Shown piece after piece: positions 52,034 through 62,551 of a stretch of 64,000 bases of DNA (position 1 is its first letter; each line of letters begins with the position of its first letter). This DNA comes from an uncultured Collinsella sp. (GTDB lineage Bacteria; Actinomycetota; Coriobacteriia; Coriobacteriales; Coriobacteriaceae). The notes under the pieces are model-generated. The model searched no databases. It was not told the origin of the DNA and saw only the letters and a program-made list of their open reading frames with translations. Location: NCBI GenBank assembly GCA_959019775.1, contig CAUEPS010000011.1, forward strand, positions 4,085-68,084, given 5' to 3'. The translations under genes and the position numbers were made by a program.

Positions 52034-53767
52034 CTATCCAACCAATACTGCCCCCAGAAGATTTGCGAACTTCTTGGCGGGGCGCCTATTCGCTTTTTCG
52101 CCCATCGCCACGAGCGCGTGGTTGCAGGCATCCTCATTCATGTCGCAAACAATTCTGAGCTCATGCCGCGCCCTTGAAGCAGCCGTATAAAACAAAGTTC
52201 CAGGCTCTGGCATGTAGCTCATGGACGGCTGTTCCCATAAGGCTTGATCAACATCAATCATAATTACCGCAGCAGCCTCCATCCCCTTGAACTTCCTCAC
52301 CGTATGGACGGGAATCTTCTGACCTTTCCACCTCTTTAGGTTCTGGTCACCAGCGAAACAGCACGACAGCTTAGAGTTTTCCAGTGTCTTGCATGTGATA
52401 ACCACAATGTCATTAATACCGGCGTTCTTGAGTAAATCAATGTGCTTATCCACAAATGCCTCTTGCGCGGCGGCGTCACAATTAATCATAAGCAATGGAG
52501 GTTTTCCGAGCCTAGCCATAACCTGCATTCTAAAACCGTGCGCTTCACCAAGAGCACTCAGGGAAGACTTCTCGATAGCCTCCGTATTCCGGCAGTTTAC
52601 ATAAAGCGTTAGCTTGCAATCGGCATCCATAAGGAAGCTGGGCATAGTTGAGCCTTGGACAAACTGCCTTTTATCGTAAAAGAGATACATCGTGCTTTCC
52701 GGCCTCGAATCCACGATAGAACGCAAGGTTTCGAGCACCATCGCATCTTCAATGGCTTTGAGGCCAAAGTCTTGGCCTTCGTCTATTACGATGTGCTGAT
52801 AGGGAAACGAGTCAGGGTGCTCCATGAGCTCTTCGGTCAGGCAGGCATAGTTTGGCTCGAGAGAATTGCAGGCCTTGCAGGCGTAGCCCGGAATTGTATA
52901 GACGTCAATTTCCGGGACATCGTTGCACCTTCTAGTAATCTCTTCCTTCAAAAGCGAGTTAAAGCACAAAAAGAGAACCCTGCCCGTACAGGCGGCCTGC
53001 TTAGCTCTCTCAATTGCAATGAGAGTTTTGCCAGTTCCTGCCGCCCCGTTAATTACCGCTGTCTTCTGATCCTTTATGAAATTCAACACACGAGCCTGCG
53101 AGTCCAGCAGCCTTGCGAACACGAAGTCGTTATATCGATAGTCCACCGAATTCGTCGGGACGATATCGAACTCCGGCAGGAGCACTTTATGCAAGACCTC
53201 TTTAGCCTCATCATTGGAAAGCCTCGTCTCCCTTCCTCCGACATCCATGCTCATGATGCGAACTATTTGTTGAGTTGGATCCCCAAGGTCCGTCTTGCAC
53301 AGAGTAATATCGCGAGAAGCCTCGGAAGAGTAATCAATAAAACCAAGTTCATGTGCCCCCAGGGACGGAAGCCAAACCGCATGAGTGACCTTGCACCTAC
53401 CGCAAAGCTCCCCTAATCCCACGTCCTCAAAGCGTTTAATAAGCTTCCATTTAATACTATCAGCCTGTCGGAAAGGGCCACCGTGCCTCCTCATCGATAT
53501 GCCACTTCCGTACAGCCACTCACCGTTTTCGCAGCGAATTCTCCCCGCTTTCGCCTCGATAACAAGAATGCCGAGCTTGCGATTAAACACGACGAAATCG
53601 GCTTCCCTCTGTTCAATAGCGTTTCCATCCACAATATCCAACATCTTGTATGAATGGATAACCGTAAAATCATCGGGAAGCTTACTCAACGCGTAATAAA
53701 TCTCCCCTTCACGACTCCGATCGTCGAATTCAGCCGGGCCAAGGCTCGGTATCATTCTTGCAGCCAC
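52034..53767 (-). CDS. NERD nuclease-domain SF1 helicase, third gene of the Druantia-like operon
   Basis: This 577-residue protein starts with a NERD domain of the PD-(D/E)xK nuclease fold. D57 in READFVVF and E71-x-K73 in VIEAKAG supply the expected catalytic set. An SF1 helicase follows, with Walker A GAAGTGKT (241-248), IDEGQD (328-333), KFKGMEAAAVIMID and AASRARHEL. The GTG start at 53767 is two bases past the druE-like stop, so translation is coupled. Such proteins are found in several defence loci. The described Druantia type III has only druH and druE, so this is an added part or a passenger. Confidence 0.87.
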   Translation of the reverse strand: MAARMIPSLGPAEFDDRSREGEIYYALSKLPDDFTVIHSYKMLDIVDGNAIEQREADFVVFNRKLGILVIEAKAGRIRCENGEWLYGSGISMRRHGGPFRQADSIKWKLIKRFEDVGLGELCGRCKVTHAVWLPSLGAHELGFIDYSSEASRDITLCKTDLGDPTQQIVRIMSMDVGGRETRLSNDEAKEVLHKVLLPEFDIVPTNSVDYRYNDFVFARLLDSQARVLNFIKDQKTAVINGAAGTGKTLIAIERAKQAACTGRVLFLCFNSLLKEEITRRCNDVPEIDVYTIPGYACKACNSLEPNYACLTEELMEHPDSFPYQHIVIDEGQDFGLKAIEDAMVLETLRSIVDSRPESTMYLFYDKRQFVQGSTMPSFLMDADCKLTLYVNCRNTEAIEKSSLSALGEAHGFRMQVMARLGKPPLLMINCDAAAQEAFVDKHIDLLKNAGINDIVVITCKTLENSKLSCCFAGDQNLKRWKGQKIPVHTVRKFKGMEAAAVIMIDVDQALWEQPSMSYMPEPGTLFYTAASRARHELRIVCDMNEDACNHALVAMGEKANRRPAKKFANLLGAVLVG

Positions 53768-53769
53768 AG

Positions 53770-56700
53770 TTATGCCTCTTTATAAATCGCGCCCATCACA
53801 TCTTCGGCAGAGCACTCGCCAACGACAAACAGGCTCCAGCCCGAAACGTTGCGCCAGGCGGACCCAAATACCTTTTTAAAATCGCCCGCTGACTCCTCGT
53901 CAAGAAGAATGACCTTGAACTTGCGCCAAACAAGCGTGGCGTAAGCGCTGTCGCCGTCAGCATCAGATAGCTCCACATCTTTGTCCGGAGTCTCCCAGCG
54001 CAAATGCGAATCGCAGCTCGTCATTTCACGAATCAACTCGATCCACTCCTCCGAAGAATTAGATCGGATTGACAGCTTTATCGCTTCAGCCAGCGACAGC
54101 GCCTCGTTGTTCGCACCTTCATCAGAGGCCCATAGCTCAAATCCATCAACTGGGTTGGGGACACCAGCCTTGTAATCGAGCTCTTTATCCTCATCGGCAT
54201 TACCAGCAAAACGGCCGGATGACGAGGCAGTAAGAAGAGCTCCCAAAATTCGTTTTGCAGCCCCGCGGGAAAGATTCGCCTGCACAACTTGGTTGTAATA
54301 ATTTGCAATACAACCGTAGCAGCAAGTTTCTTCACCACAACCGCAATGGCCATCTACGACCTTATAGGCCTCTTCAATTAGATCCGTCACCTCTTTGCTG
54401 AGCTGGCGTACATGACCGGCTCCTCCGGGCACGTCATCATAGATGAGTATTGAGAAGCTGCCTGCATCATTTTTGTATGTAGTCCCTCCGAGTTCGGTCT
54501 CGGGAACCTCGAGGATTTTAGCCGCAGCGGTAAACAGTGCCCACATCACAGCTTCCCAGTCGCCATCGCTGCAAACTGTCGCCTCATCGAAATCAAATAC
54601 GAGCTCGAGGACGTCGCTCACAAATGCCGTACCCAGCGCACTGAACCTATTAATCTTTGGAGCAGTGCCGCTCTTCTCGCACCAGTAGGTATGTTGGATC
54701 TTCTCCCCACCAACAGCAGCGCGATTGCAGTAAGAGCAGACTTGGAAGCCCTTAGCAGGGCTATTGAGCACACAAAGTTGCCCGTTCTCGGCATATTTTA
54801 CTTTCACCGCACCGCCAGGAAAACAAAACTCCCTGGTCGCGGTCTCGTTAGGCCAGTGCTGGCTAAAGTGCACCGATGCATACCCCTTTGGCCTCGGCCT
54901 TCTAAGCCCTATGCCTTTTTTGTTTTCCGTGCCGACAAAACCATAGGAAGGTATGAGCATATTCTTTTCGAGAGCAAACTCGGTATGGCAAACGGGACAC
55001 TCGCCTTTATCACTGTAGTTTTCAATGGGCCATACAAATGTTTCGCAATTTGGACACTTTCCATACCTGCGCTTTCGCAACTCTTGCCCTTTCGGCTTTC
55101 TGAGTCCAACGGACTTCCAAAGCGTCTTGCCGGCAACGATTTCCGCCCCCGGTGCATATTCCCTAATGGCTTGACGCATACCCCTAGAAAGCTCGAGCCT
55201 GTTCTCACCTACAGAATTCTCGATATCAAGAAGATGGAGCTCTACGAGATCAGTCGGAAACCCGTACTTAGGCAATACTCCGCTCTCGGCAAGAATTGCG
55301 ATAGTTCTCTCCTTCTTGAGCGCATCCCTAGACTTTAGAAGCTTGGATGCGAGAATGTCGTTGACGCCCATATTCAGCTCAATACCATCCTGAATACGCT
55401 CAAAATCAGCATGCTTAAGGCTATGCGCAAGGAGAAGCCTGCCACCGCTTCCGCTCTCAGCCGAATCGATTGGCCCAACGAGCTTTGCTATCCACCCCCA
55501 CTCGTTTACGCCAACTTCTTCCGCCACAGGCATGCCTTGCGGAACAACGCGGACGAGCTGTTCATAGACACTCTTTGGCCGCGATGCAAGGAAGCGGCGA
55601 AGATCTTCGAGGCCTTCCGGCTCCGATTTAGAAAGATCCATAAAGTCGTTGTATCCATGAGAGTAGTCTTTGCCCAAGCTCCGGCTCGCGTAGCGAAAGA
55701 ACTCAGACATAGCGACGGCGAAAACATGCCGTATCGCAATGGCATCGTTATTCAGATAACACATTGGCACTCTCGTGTTGCCGCCAATTATCTTGGCTGG
55801 GTCCTCAAAGTACGCGACATCATGGGGCCGCAAGCGAGCAAACGTGATGGCATATCCAGGCTTGCCAGCGCGGCGTCCAACGCGACCGGCTCGTTGCGTA
55901 TAATTCGCGGTACTAGGTGGAACGTTTCTCATAAAAATGGCCCTCAAATCGCCAACGTCCACACCCAGCTCAAACGTAGTCGTGCAACTCAAAACATTAA
56001 CGTTGCCTTTGATAAATTCGCTCTGTATTTCTCTAGCCTTTTTGGATGACAGCTGTGCCGTATGTTCCTCAATGTCGAGGGGAAGCGCCTCATCTTGATA
56101 TACCGTTTTATAAAAGCGGTCCTTGTTTTTTGCCTCTGCGAAGCTCATTTTCACCATCGTACCGTTGCATTTCGTTGTCGTGCAAACGCCACGTGTATCT
56201 AGGTGAGTCTCACATCCACACGCATCGCAACGATAGACAATATCATCGTTGGAGTGCGGATACATAGTCCAAATATCTCTGCTGAGCCTAAAGTGTTCAG
56301 GCGAATCAATCAAATATCCTTCGCCCTTAAATAGCCTGCAACTCAGATACTCCCCCATAAACTGGAAAAGACTTTGCAGAATCGGGCGAACGTCCTCACG
56401 GGTCAGCTCGATACCGTGGACCCTTTTGACGTACTTGCGAATAAAGGCGCTGCGCTTGTTTTCTGTACCACGTACAGCATCTCCCGCGAAATAAACGATA
56501 TCCCTAGACGCAGAGCTGCCTCTCTCAAGCACGACAAGGTTGCCGCGCTTCTCATGATTGTTTCTGAGCTCAGGGACCCCTTCAGGAACCTCGATAACGT
56601 TTTTCTCTCGGAGCAGTTCAAGACAGGTCCTTACAAACAAAATGTAGTCTTCGCATGAAAGCCAGGTGACCCCATCGGCATTAAGTATATCCACTTGCCT

Positions 56701-59085
56701 TGCGACAAGCTTTTTCGCCCCAGGATGGGAAAACCCCTCGTTAAATTCAGTAGGCTCGATCCTTACAACGCCAAGGCCTTCAAGGCTGTTCCGCGAATCC
56801 TCAGCCGCAAGCTCATCGAGAATCCAGGCCGTCGCCTGGCCCCTCTTGTTGGAACCCAAGACCCCCGGATATCGCCTCTTTGCAACACTTGTTATCCAAT
56901 CAATAACTGAGCTCGGCTTACAACCCTCACCGTCGCGGGACAGAGCCTCCACCGCTTCTCTTATCAGCTGACGACGTGTGATGTTTCCATAAGTTCTGTC
57001 CATTGCGGGCGCGAAGAAAGCCGCGTCCTGGCGCTTGTCCGAGAAGCAAATAACACTTCCGGCCCTGCGCTCTTCATCGAGGTCTGCGAACAAATCATCC
57101 TCGTCAGCTTCCTCCTCATCAAAAGGCGGAATATCCCTGACCAGGTCGTAACAGACGACACTGCCTGCAGCTTCAGGCGAAACGCGCATTGGCTGAATTG
57201 CCACAACGGACTGATATCCACAATGACGACAACGCGCCTCTGCTTCATCTGCTTGTTTTTTCTCGTTTTGGTTGAGCGCAATTGGGATGCGCGCAACAAT
57301 CTCATGCTCGAAACGATGAGCACCACCCTCGGCTTCATGATACAAAGACCCGCATATCGGGCACAGCCATTGGATCTTCTCATCGGGATCTCTCTCCGAT
57401 TCGCCAGAGAGAAGACGGTAGTAGACTCTCGGAAGAAACTCGTCGTCGGAATCCGTTCCTTCGTGTCGAGGACTTAGCCACGCAGTCTTCACCTCGGGAT
57501 CAGAGCTCTCCTCACCAAGGATGTATGCCTGCCCACAATGGCGACAGACCGACACCTCATATACAGGAGTATCGTTTTCATCGTCATAATGCTCCGCAAT
57601 CGTTTTATGAGGAGTCAGCTTACGTGTATGCAGATTTAAATAGATGCCCTCAGGAGCACGCAAGAAGGAATGGTAGCGACTCGTAAGAATGGGAACATCC
57701 TTGGAGCGCTGCGCAGAGGAAAGCACCTCAACCATAGCAGTGAGGATTTCCACACCCCTCTTATCTCCCGTGAGCTCTTCGATCTCAAGCTCCTCAATGG
57801 TGTCAAGATCAGTGAGGTCGAAAAGACGCTCGCAGCGTCTCACCAGTTTTGCCGCAGACGATTCACCCAGAAGGATCTTTCCTAGTCCCATTAGGGGGGA
57901 CTCGCCGTCTAGTCTCGCTACAACCTCTTCAGGAGCTCCACCAGACGTGAGCGTGCTGCGAATGTCTTCTACGCTTGCGTTTTCAGGATCGGAAAGTTCC
58001 CTGCGAAGTTCCGCCCAAGTGTCTAAAGAAAGCGTGCCCCAAGGCTTTTCGTCAAGGGCATCTTGGGGCTGATCTTTCTCGCTCGTGATGACGTCAAGAT
58101 TCGCGGGGTCACTTGAGAAGACCTCTCCAAAAAGATCCTGAGCAAATATAGCTACCTTAGGCATATCCTCTTCTGAGCCAATTGTTGCGGAGGTTGCATA
58201 ACAATGAAGCTTGGGCAGTTCTCCCGTTTCCGATTCGATACGAGCCTTTACTCGTCGCAGCAAATATGCGATTTCGGTGCCAAGCGCGCCTGAATAAACG
58301 TGCGCCTCATCGATGGCGATATGCCGCCAGTTTGCACCAAATGCCCCTTCGAACAGCGGCGCATCCTCCGGACGTAGAAGGAGATACTCAAGCATAGAGT
58401 AGTTTGTAAGCAAAATGTTGGGTGGGTTCTCACGTATTTTCTCGCGAGAGATGATTTCATTTGGCAGTCTAGTTTGATCCGGGTTTTCGTCTTTCCACTT
58501 ACGGAGAGCCACGGACTCTTTCTCCTCAGTGTCGCCGGTATAACGCCCGAAGGTGACATCGGTCCCCTTCAGCAACTGACGCAATCGTTTAAGCTGATCG
58601 TTTGCAAGGGCGTTCATCGGGTAAAGAATCATGGCACGGACGCCAGCGGAACGCCCGCTCTTTTCGAATTCTGAGAGGATGTCATTCAGAATCGGAAGCA
58701 AAAAGCACTCAGTCTTGCCCGAACCCGTACCCGTAACGACGGCGTAGTTACGTTCGGCAACGCTCTTTTCAATAGCCTTAACTTGATGCACATATAAGGG
58801 GCGATAGGGGTCAAAGTTATGCGTCTCCCCTCCGCCTAAACTCATCATGCCCTTGCAAAGTAGCCCCTCGTCCACCAGTTCGGCCACAGTTTTATCCTTG
58901 CGGTACGGAGGCGCCGCCTCAAGAAACGGTCCCTTTGCAAGATATCCCGGCTCGCAAAGAATCGTCTCAAGCTGCTTCTGCAAATCCGCGTCATCAAAGT
59001 GAATAGTGGTAGCGATGTACTCGCGATAAGAGTCCTCCACTTTGCGCGCGGTCTCAATGGGATTGAATTCTTTCACATTCGTCAT
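53770..59085 (-). CDS. druE: DruE-like DEAD/DEAH helicase with MZB/DUF1998 domain
   Basis: This 1771-residue SF2 helicase has Walker A TGTGSGKTE (118-126), DEAH (259-262), a SAT motif in YATSATIG and motif VI QRAGRVGR. Several zinc-like knuckles follow (CRHCG, CPICG, CRHCG, CDACG and CPNC). An MZB/DUF1998 segment contains CGCGEETCCYGC at about 1581-1592, then a further 179 residues. This domain set and size are those of DruE, the signature of Druantia. It follows the DruH-like gene by 12 bases. DpdJ or DISARM helicases share parts of the architecture, but their partner genes are absent here. Confidence 0.8.
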   Translation of the reverse strand: MTNVKEFNPIETARKVEDSYREYIATTIHFDDADLQKQLETILCEPGYLAKGPFLEAAPPYRKDKTVAELVDEGLLCKGMMSLGGGETHNFDPYRPLYVHQVKAIEKSVAERNYAVVTGTGSGKTECFLLPILNDILSEFEKSGRSAGVRAMILYPMNALANDQLKRLRQLLKGTDVTFGRYTGDTEEKESVALRKWKDENPDQTRLPNEIISREKIRENPPNILLTNYSMLEYLLLRPEDAPLFEGAFGANWRHIAIDEAHVYSGALGTEIAYLLRRVKARIESETGELPKLHCYATSATIGSEEDMPKVAIFAQDLFGEVFSSDPANLDVITSEKDQPQDALDEKPWGTLSLDTWAELRRELSDPENASVEDIRSTLTSGGAPEEVVARLDGESPLMGLGKILLGESSAAKLVRRCERLFDLTDLDTIEELEIEELTGDKRGVEILTAMVEVLSSAQRSKDVPILTSRYHSFLRAPEGIYLNLHTRKLTPHKTIAEHYDDENDTPVYEVSVCRHCGQAYILGEESSDPEVKTAWLSPRHEGTDSDDEFLPRVYYRLLSGESERDPDEKIQWLCPICGSLYHEAEGGAHRFEHEIVARIPIALNQNEKKQADEAEARCRHCGYQSVVAIQPMRVSPEAAGSVVCYDLVRDIPPFDEEEADEDDLFADLDEERRAGSVICFSDKRQDAAFFAPAMDRTYGNITRRQLIREAVEALSRDGEGCKPSSVIDWITSVAKRRYPGVLGSNKRGQATAWILDELAAEDSRNSLEGLGVVRIEPTEFNEGFSHPGAKKLVARQVDILNADGVTWLSCEDYILFVRTCLELLREKNVIEVPEGVPELRNNHEKRGNLVVLERGSSASRDIVYFAGDAVRGTENKRSAFIRKYVKRVHGIELTREDVRPILQSLFQFMGEYLSCRLFKGEGYLIDSPEHFRLSRDIWTMYPHSNDDIVYRCDACGCETHLDTRGVCTTTKCNGTMVKMSFAEAKNKDRFYKTVYQDEALPLDIEEHTAQLSSKKAREIQSEFIKGNVNVLSCTTTFELGVDVGDLRAIFMRNVPPSTANYTQRAGRVGRRAGKPGYAITFARLRPHDVAYFEDPAKIIGGNTRVPMCYLNNDAIAIRHVFAVAMSEFFRYASRSLGKDYSHGYNDFMDLSKSEPEGLEDLRRFLASRPKSVYEQLVRVVPQGMPVAEEVGVNEWGWIAKLVGPIDSAESGSGGRLLLAHSLKHADFERIQDGIELNMGVNDILASKLLKSRDALKKERTIAILAESGVLPKYGFPTDLVELHLLDIENSVGENRLELSRGMRQAIREYAPGAEIVAGKTLWKSVGLRKPKGQELRKRRYGKCPNCETFVWPIENYSDKGECPVCHTEFALEKNMLIPSYGFVGTENKKGIGLRRPRPKGYASVHFSQHWPNETATREFCFPGGAVKVKYAENGQLCVLNSPAKGFQVCSYCNRAAVGGEKIQHTYWCEKSGTAPKINRFSALGTAFVSDVLELVFDFDEATVCSDGDWEAVMWALFTAAAKILEVPETELGGTTYKNDAGSFSILIYDDVPGGAGHVRQLSKEVTDLIEEAYKVVDGHCGCGEETCCYGCIANYYNQVVQANLSRGAAKRILGALLTASSSGRFAGNADEDKELDYKAGVPNPVDGFELWASDEGANNEALSLAEAIKLSIRSNSSEEWIELIREMTSCDSHLRWETPDKDVELSDADGDSAYATLVWRKFKVILLDEESAGDFKKVFGSAWRNVSGWSLFVVGECSAEDVMGAIYKEA

Positions 59086-59097
59086 TATTTGCTCCCG

Positions 59098-62000
59098 CTA
59101 GTTAAGATTGATTCTTGTCGCATATTCTCTCCGGGAGTCCCCAAAGAAGTCGCTCGGAGACATTTCGACGGCAACCCCCCTCTTGCTGCTCAGCTGCCTT
59201 ACCACGCTGGGTGGAAGAAAGACCTCTGTAGAGCCCTTTTCTGCAGAGGCTGTAGCAATTGGCTTATCGTCACTTTCCTCATACTTAGAAATCCTAAAGA
59301 ACCTGAAATGGATGTCGCATAAGGGCTTGCCTTCAAACCGAAGAACATATCCAAGGGATTCGGCTGGCAATAGCTTCCACCCGTTAATGCCGAGCCCTTC
59401 GGCACAGTCAAGCATTTGAACATCGGTCCAGGCTTGCTTCAGTTCTCCCGTTGACACGTCATCGCCGTAGCACAGAGACAGCTTCAGGGGAAGACTGACG
59501 GACGCCTTATAATCAGCTTGTTGAAAGAGGCTTGCATGCCTAAAGAGATTGAATCCGTATTCGCCAGGCTGCATGAGGTTCTTGAAGAAAAGAGGTTTTG
59601 AACCGAGCATCACTAGCACGGCCCTGTTGTACCTCCAACCATAGGAGACAATCTTGAAGTTTGCCGCACTGGGACCGAGCTCCAACGCATCTGCCAAACA
59701 GATTGGGCGCTCTTCGGACAGATTCGCAAGTCTGCCTGGCATGTCAACGTCTATTGCAGCAAGGGCCAGTTTGGCATCGGTCTCTTTACCGCTTTCTCTC
59801 GACCTAATGCGAACATGCAAGAAATCATCCTTCAGAAGCGCCTTCGCTTCATAGTGCTCCCATGCATTGAGGGAATTAAGCCTGTCGCATTCGCCTCCCG
59901 CATCGCCTTCTTCATAAATACGCACAACATCAATGGGAAGACACGCCTGGAAGCCATATTCGGCTACAGCACGCCCGTGATCAATGCTGATTGACAGAGG
60001 CCTAAATTCTTGTATGGGCACCACTGCGAATCGGTAGCGGAAAACAACCTTACCACCGGCAGATTTCTGCCTCGCCTCTAGGATGCACTCTTCAATATGC
60101 CAACTGAATTGACTCGTTTTTGAGGGATTGAATTCTATTCTTGCAATACCTGAATTTTCAGTATCATCCTCATATGTGGCGCAACGAGGCATCGACACCA
60201 GCTCGCCATCGCAGCAGCACATGATGTCCAAGTCTTTTATGGCGCTCGCGCCATCAAGCGCTTCAATGCTCACAGAGGGCAGGCCGTCGCTGGTATTGAG
60301 TTCGTTCGGAACGCGCCCATACAAGTCAACGCCGTCGCTCGTTTCTCCGATAATGCGATGCTTATCAACCTTTGCGACATAACGTTCTTGCCAAACGGCA
60401 ACTTCCTCGCCCGTAAGTTCGTCAACAACCGAACCTGCCGAACCGGGCTCCACATCATAGATGAAGATCTGGTTTTCATCCCAATCGCCAGAAGCCTCAT
60501 ACTCCGAAACGGCTTTCATGCCTTGCCCAGGAACGATTTTGTATCCGTCTTTAACAATGTATGCGATACGACGCTTTTTCGTTAACCGCTCGTTCTTGCC
60601 ACGTAAGCGGTAGAAGCCCTTAGCGTCCTTTATAAATTCAAAACAACCGGGCTTGTTCCTACTGAACGACTGGCTCAAAGAACTAAGCTCGATGTAGTCA
60701 CCCGCTCGCTCATCTTTCTGCATGAGCTTCAATTCCACGTCGTAACGAGCCCGAGGGTTAACGGCAATACCGACGGCATTCAAAATGCATTTTCCGACAC
60801 TCATATCGAATTCAGAGCTTGCCTTTAGCTCGCCGTCAACATAATAGTCAATCTTGTCACCAGCAAAATGCAGCGGGAACTGTTGGCGCGGCCAGCGCAT
60901 GGTCACAACACCCTCGGATAAATCCAGCTGCAAGCTGGCAATAGGAAGATAGATCAATCGATGGGCGCCATTTCTCCGTCCTTGGGAAGAACCAGTGGCC
61001 TTTCCTTCGGTCGTCGAGGACGGCACGCGTTCTTGATTGTCACGAAGAGCCTGCATTGCGGCTTCAGGCAGACCGAAACTAGACAGCATCGTGTAGCGGC
61101 TTCCGACCCTATTTGAGTCCACAATTTGCGCCGCCACACGCATGGACGCCTCAAATAATGGAGCAATGGTTGAATCGGGAGCTTTCTCAAGAATGTTAAG
61201 AACCGCCTTTTCGGGAGCATACCGACTCTCAGGGTTCTTTAGCTCCCTAAGAACAGAGTGACCGTCCATCTCTCCGCCAAAACCTAAACCGCCTTGAGAG
61301 ACTTCCCGCGCGAGCGGAAGTAATTTCTCCCACAGGTTTGACCAGGAATCTTCCGATAAGCCTCCGTGGAGAAGAGTAGTGTAGAAGTAGTAATTAACCT
61401 CCTCATCGCGGCCATACAAAGGCATTCCACGCTCTTCAACATGTTTAATAAAAATGTGCTTTACTATCCCCTGCACGCCGCCGTCGCGAATGCCAAGACT
61501 GGCAAAGAAGTTGCCCCACAGATTATGGCCATTGAATACCCTACGCGCCTTGTCGGCAACATAAACCATAAAAGCGTTAGGCAAACACCTATCAATCAGC
61601 ATCAGAACAATGCAAGGTTTTGTTGGATAACGTTTTATGAGCTCTTCAAAAGCTGCGCTGAGTTCATCAAGGTCTGTTGAGAATTCCTCAAATACCTGAT
61701 AAACCATGACGTTTTCAGACCTAGATTCCAGGTCGTCGAAGGCACCCCGAGATCTTTCTTCAAATTCCTCCAGCTTTGCTGAAAACAGCCCATGGGAGCG
61801 CGTAAGCGGAAAGCGGCTCAAGTCATATTCATATTGCTCAATCGAAGACGTTGCCTCGGCCTTTGGCTCGTGAGGAAGTCGGCATTTCAGCGGGGCCTTC
61901 ACGCTCGCTGGTTTCTCGACCATCTTGGGCTGAAGCATAGAAGCAGCAAAGGCGTCCGGGGCCGCACGGTATTTCTTTCGCATCTTAATGATTGAATCGG

Positions 62001-62169
62001 CATATCTGCTATCGAAACGAGCGTCTATCTCTTTATCGGTAAGAGACAAAAGATCGGGCAAGTAGCAAAAACCAGCATTCTGGATTGAACGCTTTAGCCG
62101 CACATCGTCAAAACTAAGCTCCGAGATGGGCACCTTCTCCAGACTCTCCAAGTAGTTCGCTTCGCTCAT
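59098..62169 (-). CDS. druH: DruH-like large protein of a Druantia type III system
   Basis: This 1023-residue protein has no enzymatic motif I can recognise. Its size, its position directly before the DruE-like gene and the two-gene pattern fit DruH of Druantia type III. Residues about 12-65 resemble the helix-hairpin-helix domain of the RNA polymerase alpha C-terminus (RLKRSIQNAGFCYLPDLLSLTDKEI). The middle is helical and the last 600 residues look beta-rich with several Ig-like repeats. I chose the ATG at 62169 because AGGGG is well spaced before it. DNA use is AT-richer than in the flanking genes. Confidence 0.65.
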   Translation of the reverse strand: MSEANYLESLEKVPISELSFDDVRLKRSIQNAGFCYLPDLLSLTDKEIDARFDSRYADSIIKMRKKYRAAPDAFAASMLQPKMVEKPASVKAPLKCRLPHEPKAEATSSIEQYEYDLSRFPLTRSHGLFSAKLEEFEERSRGAFDDLESRSENVMVYQVFEEFSTDLDELSAAFEELIKRYPTKPCIVLMLIDRCLPNAFMVYVADKARRVFNGHNLWGNFFASLGIRDGGVQGIVKHIFIKHVEERGMPLYGRDEEVNYYFYTTLLHGGLSEDSWSNLWEKLLPLAREVSQGGLGFGGEMDGHSVLRELKNPESRYAPEKAVLNILEKAPDSTIAPLFEASMRVAAQIVDSNRVGSRYTMLSSFGLPEAAMQALRDNQERVPSSTTEGKATGSSQGRRNGAHRLIYLPIASLQLDLSEGVVTMRWPRQQFPLHFAGDKIDYYVDGELKASSEFDMSVGKCILNAVGIAVNPRARYDVELKLMQKDERAGDYIELSSLSQSFSRNKPGCFEFIKDAKGFYRLRGKNERLTKKRRIAYIVKDGYKIVPGQGMKAVSEYEASGDWDENQIFIYDVEPGSAGSVVDELTGEEVAVWQERYVAKVDKHRIIGETSDGVDLYGRVPNELNTSDGLPSVSIEALDGASAIKDLDIMCCCDGELVSMPRCATYEDDTENSGIARIEFNPSKTSQFSWHIEECILEARQKSAGGKVVFRYRFAVVPIQEFRPLSISIDHGRAVAEYGFQACLPIDVVRIYEEGDAGGECDRLNSLNAWEHYEAKALLKDDFLHVRIRSRESGKETDAKLALAAIDVDMPGRLANLSEERPICLADALELGPSAANFKIVSYGWRYNRAVLVMLGSKPLFFKNLMQPGEYGFNLFRHASLFQQADYKASVSLPLKLSLCYGDDVSTGELKQAWTDVQMLDCAEGLGINGWKLLPAESLGYVLRFEGKPLCDIHFRFFRISKYEESDDKPIATASAEKGSTEVFLPPSVVRQLSSKRGVAVEMSPSDFFGDSRREYATRINLN

Positions 62170-62551
62170 CAGCATCCCCTATGCCACAATCGCATTTGAT
62201 GCCACCATTTTTGACCTTTTATTAACACTGGTCTGGCGCAACGTGCTTTTAATCATACCGTGAGGCACTCATGTAGCCCGAAGAACAAAGACGCCCAATA
62301 GGGCTGTTTCTGCAGACGGTCGCTATCATCCGGCGAACAGCCTATGGGAGTGCCGGCCATAACTCGAGCGCACTTTTATTGCGCAACAAAACCGAAGCAA
62401 ATATGATCCAATTATGAAGCTAGGAACGTAAATCAGCAGTCCGGGAGCCCGAGTACTCCCAGTGGCACTACGTTTTGCCCCATGTCTGCGCGATACCAGC
62501 GCGTTATCATCGATATCGATTGAAGAGGACAGCGTTACAGAGGGATTCCGT
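62170..62551. other. Upstream region of the Druantia-like operon, no gene seen
   Basis: These 380 bases hold no convincing frame. ATCGATATCGAT, a perfect 12-bp palindrome, lies near 62510, ahead of the small plus-strand gene. Confidence 0.4.

Noticed and set aside
53770..62169. DISARM or Dpd system
   Set aside because: The helicase and DUF1998 parts are shared, but DISARM's separate DrmA/DrmB, PLD and methylase genes and the Dpd deazaguanine genes are absent. The two-gene layout fits Druantia type III better.
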